Origin: Candidatus Kapaibacterium sp.
Lineage (GTDB): Bacteria > Bacteroidota > Ignavibacteria > Kapaibacteriales > UBA2268
DNA: 34,154 bases
Direction: 5' to 3'
NCBI GenBank assembly: GCA_026418625.1
Contig: JAOABA010000040.1
Coordinates: 115,978-150,131 of the forward strand
Shown: positions 27,181 through 34,154 of the stretch, one piece after another
Layout of the letters: each line of letters begins with the position of its first letter
How positions within the stretch are numbered: the stretch's first letter is position 1
Notes under the pieces: model-generated
Database searches by the model: none
What the model was told of the DNA's origin: nothing
What the model saw: the letters and a program-made list of their open reading frames with translations, nothing else
Position numbers and translations under genes: made by a program

Positions 27181-30100
27181 ATGGCAGATTTTGTTCATCT
27201 GCATAATCATACACACTATTCTTTATTAGATGCAGCTTGCACAGTTGATACATTAGTAAAAGCCGCAGTCGAAGATGGACAAAAAGCATTGGCGCTGACA
27301 GACCACGGAGTTATGTTCGGCTGTCTTGAATTTTACGATAAAGCAAAGAAAAAAGGCATTAAACCAATTCTTGGATTCGAAGCTTATGTCGCTAATGGTA
27401 GCAGATTCGATAAAACAGCTGGTAAAAAGGACACAAAAAAGAAAAATTATTTCCATTTGCTTCTCTTAGCAAAAAATCTTCAAGGTTATAAAAATCTTAT
27501 CAAGCTTACTACTTTAGCCCATACCGAAGGCTATTATTATAAGCCTCGAATTGATGAGGAGTTGCTCGAAAAATATCACGAAGGAATAATTGCCTGTTCA
27601 GGTTGTATTAATGGAGTTGTTAATGCTCATTTAGTTTCAGGCGATTACAAACTTGCTAATGAAAAAGCTAAATATTATCAGCAACTTTTTGGTGATGATT
27701 TTTATTTAGAACTTCAGCACCACCATCTTTCCGAGGATGAAGTAATTTTAAAGGAAATACCCAAAATTGCTCAAGATTTGAATATTAAAATGGTTGCATC
27801 CAATGATGTTCATTATATAAAGCAAGAACACGCCATCGCTCATAATGTCTATCTTTTTATCAAAGATGCCACCGCTTCAAATTCTGGTCAGATGGACATA
27901 CGGCAGCTCAGATACAGAACCCCTGAAATGTATTTCAAGTCAAGCGAGCAAATGATTGAGATTTTCAAAGATTTTCCGGAAGCTATTTCCAACACAATAG
28001 AAATAGCAGAAAAATGTGAGCTGGAATTCGAGAAAAAGAATTTTATGCCTGCTTTTCCTCTGCCAGAAAAAGATAAACACCTATCTCCTGATGAATATCT
28101 AAAAAAACTTACTTATGAAGGATTAAAACAGCGTTTCAAGGAGATAACCCCGGAAATTCAGGAACGAGTTGATTACGAACTTAGCGTTATAAAAAATATG
28201 CAATTCCCCGGATATTTTCTTATTGTGCAGGATTTCATCAAAGCTGCAAAGGATATGGGAATAAGAGTTGGTCCGGGGCGTGGTTCTGCTGCAGGTAGTC
28301 TTGTTGCTTATGCACTGGGCATAACAAATATAGACCCGTTAAAATATAATCTTCTTTTCGAAAGATTTTTGAATCCCGACAGAATCTCAATGCCCGATAT
28401 AGATATTGATTTCTGCGATGTCAAAAGAGATAAAATCATAGAGTATGTTAAACAAAAATATGGGCAATCAAGTGTTGCCCAAATTATTACTTTTGGTCAA
28501 CTATCGAGCAGATTAGTCCTTAAAGATGTTGGCAGAGTATTAGGGGTTCATCATAGCGAAATCAATAAAATTACTTCTAAAATACCTGTCGTTCTTGGCA
28601 AGGTAACCCCACTTGAATCAGCTCTTGAACTTCCCGATTTACAGGACTTAAAAAATACCTCTGATAGAAAATTACAAGAATTGATAGAATATTCAAAACT
28701 TCTCGAAGGTCTTTATAGAAATACATCTACCCATGCAGCCGGAATAGTCATTACTCCCGGAGATGTTGATGAATTTGTTCCTCTTTATAAACCATCTTCC
28801 CAAAAAAATAACGGAAATGAAGTTGCCACTCAATATAGTATGAAAGACCTTGAAAAGGCTGGTCTTTTGAAAATGGACTTCCTTGGCTTGAAAACTCTCT
28901 CTGTGATTGATAGAACCCTTGAACTAATAAAAAAAGATTTCGATATTGATATTGATATTGATAATATTGACCTCGAGGATGAACTTACTTATGATTTATT
29001 CTCTAGAGGAGAAACAAAAGGGGTATTCCAGTTTGAATCAACTGGTATGCAGGAATATTTAAGGCAATTGAAGCCAAGAAACATTGAAGAAATTGCTGCT
29101 ATGAATGCTCTTTATCGTCCCGGACCGATGAAAAACATACCCGAATATATCGAGAGGAAGTTTGGCAGAAAGAAGATTGAATATCTTCATCCGGTGATGG
29201 AAAAATCCCTCAAAAGCACTTATGGAATAATAGTCTATCAAGAACAGGTAATGCAGATATCAGTTGATTTTGCAGGTTTCACCCTTGCCCAAGCTGACAA
29301 CTTAAGAAAAGCTATGGGCAAAAAAGACCATAATGCAATGGACAAGATGAAACCTCTATTTATAGAAGGTGCTATCGCAAAAGGACACGACAAAAAATCA
29401 GCCGAGGAACTTTTCGAACTCTTTCGTAAATTCGCTGATTACGGCTTCAACAAGGCACATTCAATAGCATATTCTGTTCTGGCTTTCCAAACTGCTTGGT
29501 TAAAAGCTCATTATCCTGCTCAGTTTTTGGCAGCATATATGTCGAGCGAAATGGGAAATCTTGATAAAATTGTGATTTTTATGGAAGAAGCCAAGAATTT
29601 AGGCATTCCAGTCCTTCCCCCCGACGTGAATAGGTCTGAAGCAACTTTTACTACTTATAATAACACTATACTCTTTGGTTTAGCTGCCATAAAAAATGTT
29701 GGCTTAAATGCAGTTGAAAGCATTATCGAAGCAAGAAAAGAAAAGCCTTTCAGCTCTTTTTTTGATTTTGTTGCCAGAGTTGACACAAAATTAATCAACA
29801 AAAGAACCCTTGAATCACTCGTTTGTGCTGGGGCTTTTGATTCTTTGATGAAAAATGGAAGAGCAACCTTGTTTGCTGCAATTGAGTCTGCCCTTGAATT
29901 TGGCAGAGCAGTTCAGGAGAAAAAATCAATAAATATGGATAGTTTATTTATGAGTAGTGGTGACGCTCTCCCAATATCCGAACCAAAATTGAACATTATT
30001 CCTGAATGGGAGCAAAAGAAGATTTTAGAAAAAGAAAAGGAATTTCTTAATTTTTATATCAGCGGTAATCCATTATATCAATACCAACCTCTTATTAATT

Positions 30101-30654
30101 CTTTATCAACTGTATCCTTGAGTGATTTTGAAACAAATTTAAATGGTGAAATTGTCAGGGTCTGTGGTTTAATAACTAATGTAAGAACTGGTATTGATAA
30201 AAATCAAAAACAAATTGCTTTTGTTAAACTCGAGGACATAACAGGTTATGCCGAATGTATTTTCTGGAGCGATAATTACCTGAAATATAGAGATTTATTG
30301 ATAGAAAATACATTAATTATTGTAATCGGAAAGCTTGATACCGATGGAAAAACAATGAAGATAGTAGTTAACGAAGTTCTTCAACCTGATGAGGCAGTAA
30401 AAAAATACACTAAGGGTATTAATATCAATATTTTTGCCGAGCAATTTGAAGCTGATAACCTTTATAAATTTCAATCAATTTGCAATGATTCTAATTCAAA
30501 TATTAAAATTACATTCAACACTTTTTTCGACCAAGAAAAAACTAAATTCTCAGTATATGTAGCAGAAAAAATTAATCTACCAATAAACGAGCATAGCATT
30601 AGCATAATGACATCAATTTTTGGTAGAAATAATATTAAATTTGAGCCCAAATAA
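27181..30654 (+). CDS. dnaE: DNA polymerase III subunit alpha
   Basis: This is the replicative polymerase subunit, 1157 aa from the ATG at 27181. AGGGGG sits just upstream, and a TTG at 27148 that would add 11 residues was rejected because the family starts at ADFVHLHNHT. The PHP domain opens with HLHNHTHYSLLDA. The catalytic aspartates are D406 and D408 in SMPDIDIDFCDVKRDK and D566 in KMDFLGL. The GPGRGSAAGSLVAYALGITN loop and the palm/fingers core follow, then the tandem helix-hairpin-helix region. An OB-fold domain lies near 990-1080 (VRVCGLITNV ... GYAECIFWSDNY). The length fits a DnaE1-type enzyme. A short GATATT microsatellite encodes DI repeats in a variable linker. It heads a tightly spaced plus-strand run. 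Confidence 0.97.
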   Translation: MADFVHLHNHTHYSLLDAACTVDTLVKAAVEDGQKALALTDHGVMFGCLEFYDKAKKKGIKPILGFEAYVANGSRFDKTAGKKDTKKKNYFHLLLLAKNLQGYKNLIKLTTLAHTEGYYYKPRIDEELLEKYHEGIIACSGCINGVVNAHLVSGDYKLANEKAKYYQQLFGDDFYLELQHHHLSEDEVILKEIPKIAQDLNIKMVASNDVHYIKQEHAIAHNVYLFIKDATASNSGQMDIRQLRYRTPEMYFKSSEQMIEIFKDFPEAISNTIEIAEKCELEFEKKNFMPAFPLPEKDKHLSPDEYLKKLTYEGLKQRFKEITPEIQERVDYELSVIKNMQFPGYFLIVQDFIKAAKDMGIRVGPGRGSAAGSLVAYALGITNIDPLKYNLLFERFLNPDRISMPDIDIDFCDVKRDKIIEYVKQKYGQSSVAQIITFGQLSSRLVLKDVGRVLGVHHSEINKITSKIPVVLGKVTPLESALELPDLQDLKNTSDRKLQELIEYSKLLEGLYRNTSTHAAGIVITPGDVDEFVPLYKPSSQKNNGNEVATQYSMKDLEKAGLLKMDFLGLKTLSVIDRTLELIKKDFDIDIDIDNIDLEDELTYDLFSRGETKGVFQFESTGMQEYLRQLKPRNIEEIAAMNALYRPGPMKNIPEYIERKFGRKKIEYLHPVMEKSLKSTYGIIVYQEQVMQISVDFAGFTLAQADNLRKAMGKKDHNAMDKMKPLFIEGAIAKGHDKKSAEELFELFRKFADYGFNKAHSIAYSVLAFQTAWLKAHYPAQFLAAYMSSEMGNLDKIVIFMEEAKNLGIPVLPPDVNRSEATFTTYNNTILFGLAAIKNVGLNAVESIIEARKEKPFSSFFDFVARVDTKLINKRTLESLVCAGAFDSLMKNGRATLFAAIESALEFGRAVQEKKSINMDSLFMSSGDALPISEPKLNIIPEWEQKKILEKEKEFLNFYISGNPLYQYQPLINSLSTVSLSDFETNLNGEIVRVCGLITNVRTGIDKNQKQIAFVKLEDITGYAECIFWSDNYLKYRDLLIENTLIIVIGKLDTDGKTMKIVVNEVLQPDEAVKKYTKGININIFAEQFEADNLYKFQSICNDSNSNIKITFNTFFDQEKTKFSVYVAEKINLPINEHSISIMTSIFGRNNIKFEPK
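28942..28965 (+). repeat. GATATT hexanucleotide microsatellite inside dnaE
   Basis: Three perfect GATATT units and one GATAAT encode alternating Asp-Ile just after DFLGLKTLSVIDRTLELIKK. The repeat is in frame, so copy-number changes would add or remove two residues. Confidence 0.7.
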
Positions 30655-30710
30655 AAAAACACTTATAATTATTATTTTTCGTAATTATATGAATAAATTT
30701 AGGATTACAT

Positions 30711-30896
30711 ATGGAATTATTCAAAACAATACTTTCGGCAATAATTGCTATTGTAATAGCTTTTATGATTATGATATTTATATTCTCAGCAATTGGAGCA
30801 GCTATAAAAATTATGTTTAATTTGATGTATCTCATTTTGGTTGCATTCATTGCACTTCCTTTCTTTGTGATAATTAAGAAAAAACTTTTAAAATAA
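30711..30896 (+). CDS. Small hydrophobic membrane protein
   Basis: A 61-aa ORF whose product is almost entirely hydrophobic. It has two likely transmembrane helices (about 5-25 and 34-54) and a basic end (KKKLLK) that would face the cytoplasm. AGGA lies seven bases before the ATG. It starts 56 bp after the dnaE stop and ends 18 bp before the next gene on the same strand, which fits a small operon member. A longer ORF on the opposite strand covers the same bases but has no supporting context. No family is recognised. Confidence 0.55.
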   Translation: MELFKTILSAIIAIVIAFMIMIFIFSAIGAAIKIMFNLMYLILVAFIALPFFVIIKKKLLK

Positions 30897-30914
30897 TTTA
30901 ATACCAAACAGATA

Positions 30915-32255
30915 ATGAAAAATTTAAAAATCACTTTAATACTAATTCTGTTTTTTTGTTCCTATTTTTCAAGTTTTGCACAGGCTGTTTATCAAAGAGC
31001 AAGTGATTATACAATAAATTTAGCAAGGTCATTCGGGCGTGAATTGTTCGAAATGAACGGAGTGCCATATCTTCAGCCACTTGTTGAAACAATTAATTCA
31101 ACCTCGAATTCTGGTTTTTTTAATAGGGCTTATGTTCCAAAAAGCGTTGAAAAACCATATTTCAGAGTTGGTCTTAAAGGAATGCTTGGCTTTGTCAGAG
31201 ATGATATGAAAAGTTATGAACCAAATATGCCTAATGAACCTCTTGACCTTTCAAAATTATCAAAATACATAAATTATTCAATTGATTATACTGACCCACG
31301 TAATCCAAAGTTTGTTGTAACTGGAATACCAGACACAGCTGCTTTAATTTTATATGCTTTTAAAGTTTATGCTCATCGAGGACTGGAAACAGATTTAATT
31401 AAATTACCCAAAAGCGCACCAACAATTTTAGGATACGATGAAAAAGCTATTTATATACCAAGATATGTCCTTGACAGCCTCGTTAAAAATTATCCGCTTA
31501 TTCCAATAATTAATAAACCACTTTTTGAGGTTCTGCCTGATTCATTAAAATCTACAATATTGACAGCAGTCGGACAATTTCCCGAGTATTTTACCCTTCC
31601 CAAGGGTGGAAATATTAATACTATTCTTGCAGGAATACCTCAATTTGAAATTGGTTCACTTTATGGCACAGAATTACTTTTAAGATTTATTCCTCCAGTT
31701 TATATGGGGGAAAATATCGGCAATTTTGCTTTCTGGGGGTTGGGATTAAAACACAGCCTGTCCCAATATTTTGAAAGCCCGATAGATATTGCTTTCCAGA
31801 CAGTGTATCAGGGGACATATTTATTGAATAAAGTTGGGGTAACCAATGCTGAATTAAAAGCCTATGCTACCATTTGGGATTTCAATCTTGAGTTTGGTAA
31901 GCGGATAGAAAATGTATTAGATTTCTACGCTGGTTTTTCTTATGAGTTGCTTTCGATTGAATCTGACTTTACTTATTATTTACCGATTGAAACTCAAGCC
32001 CAGTTAGGATTGCTCGAGATGATAAAAATAGGGGAAACACCAAATGGACAGCCTATTTATAAAATTTTACCACCAGACCCAGCAAGAGGCTTTCCTGGCG
32101 ATACAAATCCACAAAAAACAAAAGTTAATATAAATGATCAAAACTATAAATTTATCCTTGGCTTGTCAAGAACATTTGGACCTGTTACGGTTTTCCTTGA
32201 TTATAGCTTTAGTAAATTTAATATCTTGTCCGGTGGAATAGAATTTAAGTTTTAA
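30915..32255 (+). CDS. Outer-membrane protein, DUF6588-like
   Basis: A 446-aa exported protein. A signal peptide ends near residue 23 (SYFSSFAQA). The N-terminal part reads LQPLVETINSTSNSGFFNRA and VGLKGMLGFV. The latter half (GTELLLRFIPPVY ... GNFAFWGLGLKHSLSQYFES then PIDIAFQTVYQ) has the order of features I associate with the Bacteroidota DUF6588 family of outer-membrane proteins. It ends GGIEFKF, with a C-terminal aromatic typical of barrels recognised by the Bam machinery. An insert of about 90 residues (about 155-245) makes it longer than usual. It lies 18 bp after the small membrane protein gene and 16 bp before folD. The function is unknown. Confidence 0.7.
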   Translation: MKNLKITLILILFFCSYFSSFAQAVYQRASDYTINLARSFGRELFEMNGVPYLQPLVETINSTSNSGFFNRAYVPKSVEKPYFRVGLKGMLGFVRDDMKSYEPNMPNEPLDLSKLSKYINYSIDYTDPRNPKFVVTGIPDTAALILYAFKVYAHRGLETDLIKLPKSAPTILGYDEKAIYIPRYVLDSLVKNYPLIPIINKPLFEVLPDSLKSTILTAVGQFPEYFTLPKGGNINTILAGIPQFEIGSLYGTELLLRFIPPVYMGENIGNFAFWGLGLKHSLSQYFESPIDIAFQTVYQGTYLLNKVGVTNAELKAYATIWDFNLEFGKRIENVLDFYAGFSYELLSIESDFTYYLPIETQAQLGLLEMIKIGETPNGQPIYKILPPDPARGFPGDTNPQKTKVNINDQNYKFILGLSRTFGPVTVFLDYSFSKFNILSGGIEFKF

Positions 32256-32271
32256 TATAAATAGGGATTAT

Positions 32272-33156
32272 ATGCCAATTTTAATTGATGGAAAAATAGT
32301 TTCAACCCAGATAAAAAATGAATTGAAACAAAAGACAGAAAGTCTTTTTCAAGATAAAGGAATTATTCCCGGTCTGGCTCTTATGTTAGTAGGAGACGAT
32401 CCTGCTTCGAAAATATATGTTTCTTCGAAAGAAAAAGCTTGTGCAGAAATCGGCTTCAAATCTATCGTAAAAAGAGTTCCAGCTGATACACCAGAATCTG
32501 ATGTCCTTAAGCAAATTGATGAATGGAATCAAGACTCTTCGATTCACGGAATTTTGGTTCAGGCTCCGCTACCAAAACATATAGATTCAAACAAAGTAAT
32601 AATGCGAATTAGACCAGATAAAGATGTAGATGGATTCCATCCGGAAAATATGGGTAGGCTTGTAATAGGACTTCCGGGTTTTCTATCCTGCACTCCAGCT
32701 GGAATTATGGAACTTCTCAAAAGATATGAAATAGACACTCAGGGAAAACATACAGTTGTTTTAGGGCGTAGCAATATTGTTGGTAAACCTATAGCCAATC
32801 TATTATATCAAAAAAATAAATATGCTAATTCTATTGTTACTATATGTCACACTGGGACTAAAGATTTTGCTTATTATACAAAACAAGCTGACATTCTTAT
32901 TGCTGCAATGGGAGTCCCCGAATTAATCAAAGCAGAGCACGTTAAAGAAGGAGTGGTTATCATTGATGTTGGAATCAATAGGGTTGAAGACCCTTCCAAT
33001 CCGAAAGGATATAGATTAACCGGTGATGTTGATTTCAATAGCGTTTATGAAAAAGCACAAGCTATAACACCTGTACCGGGAGGAGTAGGACCGATGACAA
33101 TCGCTATGTTACTTCAAAATACATATTTCTCTGCAGCAGGATTAGTTAAATTTTAG
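32272..33156 (+). CDS. folD: Bifunctional methylene-THF dehydrogenase/cyclohydrolase
   Basis: FolD interconverts 5,10-methylene-, methenyl- and 10-formyl-tetrahydrofolate in the cytoplasm, feeding purine and formyl-methionine synthesis. The 294-aa protein is full length. Motifs visible in order: GDDPASKIYVSSKEKA (Y49 and K53 match the catalytic Tyr and Lys of E. coli FolD), GILVQAPLPKHID (93-105), PDKDVDGFHPENMGRL (115-130), CTPAGIMELL, the NAD(P)-binding VVLGRSNIVGKPIANLL, and TPVPGGVGPMTIAMLLQNT near the end. GGGA precedes the ATG. It lies between an outer-membrane protein gene and a pseudouridine synthase gene with gaps of 16 and 6 bp, so it is probably in one transcript with them. Confidence 0.97.
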   Translation: MPILIDGKIVSTQIKNELKQKTESLFQDKGIIPGLALMLVGDDPASKIYVSSKEKACAEIGFKSIVKRVPADTPESDVLKQIDEWNQDSSIHGILVQAPLPKHIDSNKVIMRIRPDKDVDGFHPENMGRLVIGLPGFLSCTPAGIMELLKRYEIDTQGKHTVVLGRSNIVGKPIANLLYQKNKYANSIVTICHTGTKDFAYYTKQADILIAAMGVPELIKAEHVKEGVVIIDVGINRVEDPSNPKGYRLTGDVDFNSVYEKAQAITPVPGGVGPMTIAMLLQNTYFSAAGLVKF

Positions 33157-33162
33157 AGATTT

Positions 33163-33894
33163 ATGACATCTATTATACCTATTATTTTCGAAGATGATTA
33201 TCTTTTGGTTTTATCAAAACCGGCTGGTTTTTTGACCTTACCAGACAGATACGATAAATCTGCCCCAAATTTGAAAAACTATCTCGAAAAAATATATGAT
33301 GAAATTTTTGTTGTTCATAGATTGGACAAAGATACCTCTGGCATTATAGTTTTTGCTAAAGATTCAGAGACTCATAAAGCTTTGAACCAACAATTTGAAC
33401 AAAATCAGGTAACAAAAATCTACCACGTCGTTGTTTCAGGTGTTATTATTGATGATGAAATAAAAATTGATATTCCGATTTCTCAGGATTTAAGAAAACC
33501 CGGTCGGTCGAAACCATCTGCAACAGGAAAGGATTCTTTAACCATACTTCGTGTTTTAGAAAGATTTAGAAATACTACTTTAGTCGAATGCAATCTTGTT
33601 ACAGGAAGGCATCATCAAATTAGGGTCCATTGCTCAGCCATCGGACATCCTCTCCTTGTTGATGATTTCTATGGTAAAAGTGATTCCTTCTTTTTATCCT
33701 CTATTAAAAGAAAATATAAATACAAAAAAGATGTAGTTGAACGACCCATTATTTCAAGAGTTACTATGCATTCATATTCAATTGAATTTCTTCATCCTGT
33801 GACCAAAGAAAGAATTTTTTTAGAGGCTTACTATCCAAAGGATTTCGAAGCTCTGTTAAAGATGCTCAGAAAATATAATAAAATATCAGTTTAA
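33163..33894 (+). CDS. RluA-family pseudouridine synthase
   Basis: It converts uridine to pseudouridine in rRNA or tRNA. The 243-aa protein has the RluA catalytic motif HRLDKDTSG at 52-60, with D55 as the nucleophilic aspartate, and the later GRHHQIRVH motif. There is no N-terminal S4 domain, which places it nearer the short RluA/RluC-catalytic-type proteins than full RluD. The substrate position cannot be told from the sequence. The ATG is 6 bp after the folD stop, so co-translation is likely. No terminator is obvious after it. Confidence 0.92.
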   Translation: MTSIIPIIFEDDYLLVLSKPAGFLTLPDRYDKSAPNLKNYLEKIYDEIFVVHRLDKDTSGIIVFAKDSETHKALNQQFEQNQVTKIYHVVVSGVIIDDEIKIDIPISQDLRKPGRSKPSATGKDSLTILRVLERFRNTTLVECNLVTGRHHQIRVHCSAIGHPLLVDDFYGKSDSFFLSSIKRKYKYKKDVVERPIISRVTMHSYSIEFLHPVTKERIFLEAYYPKDFEALLKMLRKYNKISV

Positions 33895-33948
33895 TCCATT
33901 AAAAGCAATAGGAGTTTAAGAATTATTCTCGATACTTATAGTAGATGT

Positions 33949-34014
33949 CATTCTAAAGAATGAGATTGTGTAAAAAACATTCATTCTGAAGAATGAGATT
34001 GTGTAAAAAACATT
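33949..34014. repeat. Two tandem 33-bp repeats with internal palindromes
   Basis: Units at 33949-33981 and 33982-34014 are 32/33 identical, differing only at the seventh base. Each holds CATTCT-(AA/GA)-AGAATG, a 6-bp inverted repeat. A third unit starts at 34015 (CATTCTGAGG) and then diverges. The CATTCTGA core matches the dispersed intergenic repeats common in many bacteria. There are no spacers, so it is not a CRISPR. Confidence 0.75.
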
Positions 34015-34154
34015 CATTCTGAGGCGACATTAAAAGCGAAGCGCTTTAACTAAAAAGAAGATGAACAGGAGAAGAAACGAAAGAATATATTAATTTTGTA
34101 AAGCCGTAAGAAAGTAATCGGCGTCCAATTGGAGTAAAATACCCGTTTCTGAGG
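34015..34154. other. Non-coding tail of the window
   Basis: This follows the tandem repeats and has no ORF of note. AAAGCG-AAG-CGCTTT at 34033-34047 is a 6-bp inverted repeat. GCCG/CGGC around 34103-34122 could form a weak hairpin. TAATTTTG at 34091-34098 matches a -7 box by sequence only. The edge of the window prevents a firm reading. Confidence 0.4.

Noticed and set aside
30635-30934. Minus-strand ORF of 99 aa over the small membrane protein
   Set aside because: It overlaps the dnaE end and the next gene start. The plus-strand ORF fits the operon direction and spacing better.
33949-34014. CRISPR array
   Set aside because: The repeats are directly adjacent without spacers, only two full copies exist, and there are no cas genes.

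Overview
The window looks like a chromosomal segment from an AT-rich, Gram-negative member of the Bacteroidota/Chlorobiota/Ignavibacteriota (FCB) assemblage; an Ignavibacteria- or Kapabacteria-like lineage is my best guess. The reasons are a compact primary sigma factor without region 1.1, five secreted proteins ending in a type A type IX secretion (T9SS) C-terminal sorting domain, SBBP-repeat, IgGFc-like and ASH-domain surface proteins, a DUF1573 lipoprotein and DUF6588-like outer-membrane proteins. No phage, plasmid, transposase, CRISPR, tRNA or rRNA signature was seen.

Layout. (1) 45-8438, all on the minus strand and mostly tightly spaced: an OmpA-type outer-membrane protein, a multi-spanning membrane protein, a membrane-anchored methyltransferase and an S41 processing protease. 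A 115-bp gap follows, then the primary sigma factor, lipoyl synthase and an MBL-fold hydrolase. (2) 8584-27056, the accessory part: five T9SS cargo proteins on the plus strand (FG-GAP/UnbV; Ig/carboxypeptidase-regulatory repeats; ASH/cohesin-like; IgGFc-like; a giant SBBP propeller protein) and one outer-membrane barrel. Two small lipoproteins (DUF4382-like and DUF1573) lie on the minus strand, each divergent from a T9SS cargo gene. Rho-independent terminators separate several of these units. (3) 27181-33894, a plus-strand run of dnaE, a 61-aa membrane peptide, a DUF6588-like outer-membrane protein, folD and an RluA-type pseudouridine synthase, with short gaps. (4) 33895-34154, non-coding, with two tandem 33-bp palindrome-containing repeats.

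How the genes fit together. The flanks are housekeeping (transcription, lipoylation, replication, C1 metabolism, RNA modification). The centre is a surface-protein block: its cargo would cross the inner membrane by Sec, be exported by T9SS, and be attached to or released from the cell surface. The T9SS machinery itself is not here. The most distinctive structural signal is a shared module of about 360 codons (Fn3-like, two PKD-like domains and the sorting domain, plus a related terminator hairpin) at the 3' ends of the two neighbouring genes at 19339-22044 and 25966-27056. It points to duplication or module exchange between tandem surface genes. I found no convincing new defence or mobile system. 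Several start codons are corrected below using ribosome-binding sites and signal peptides.
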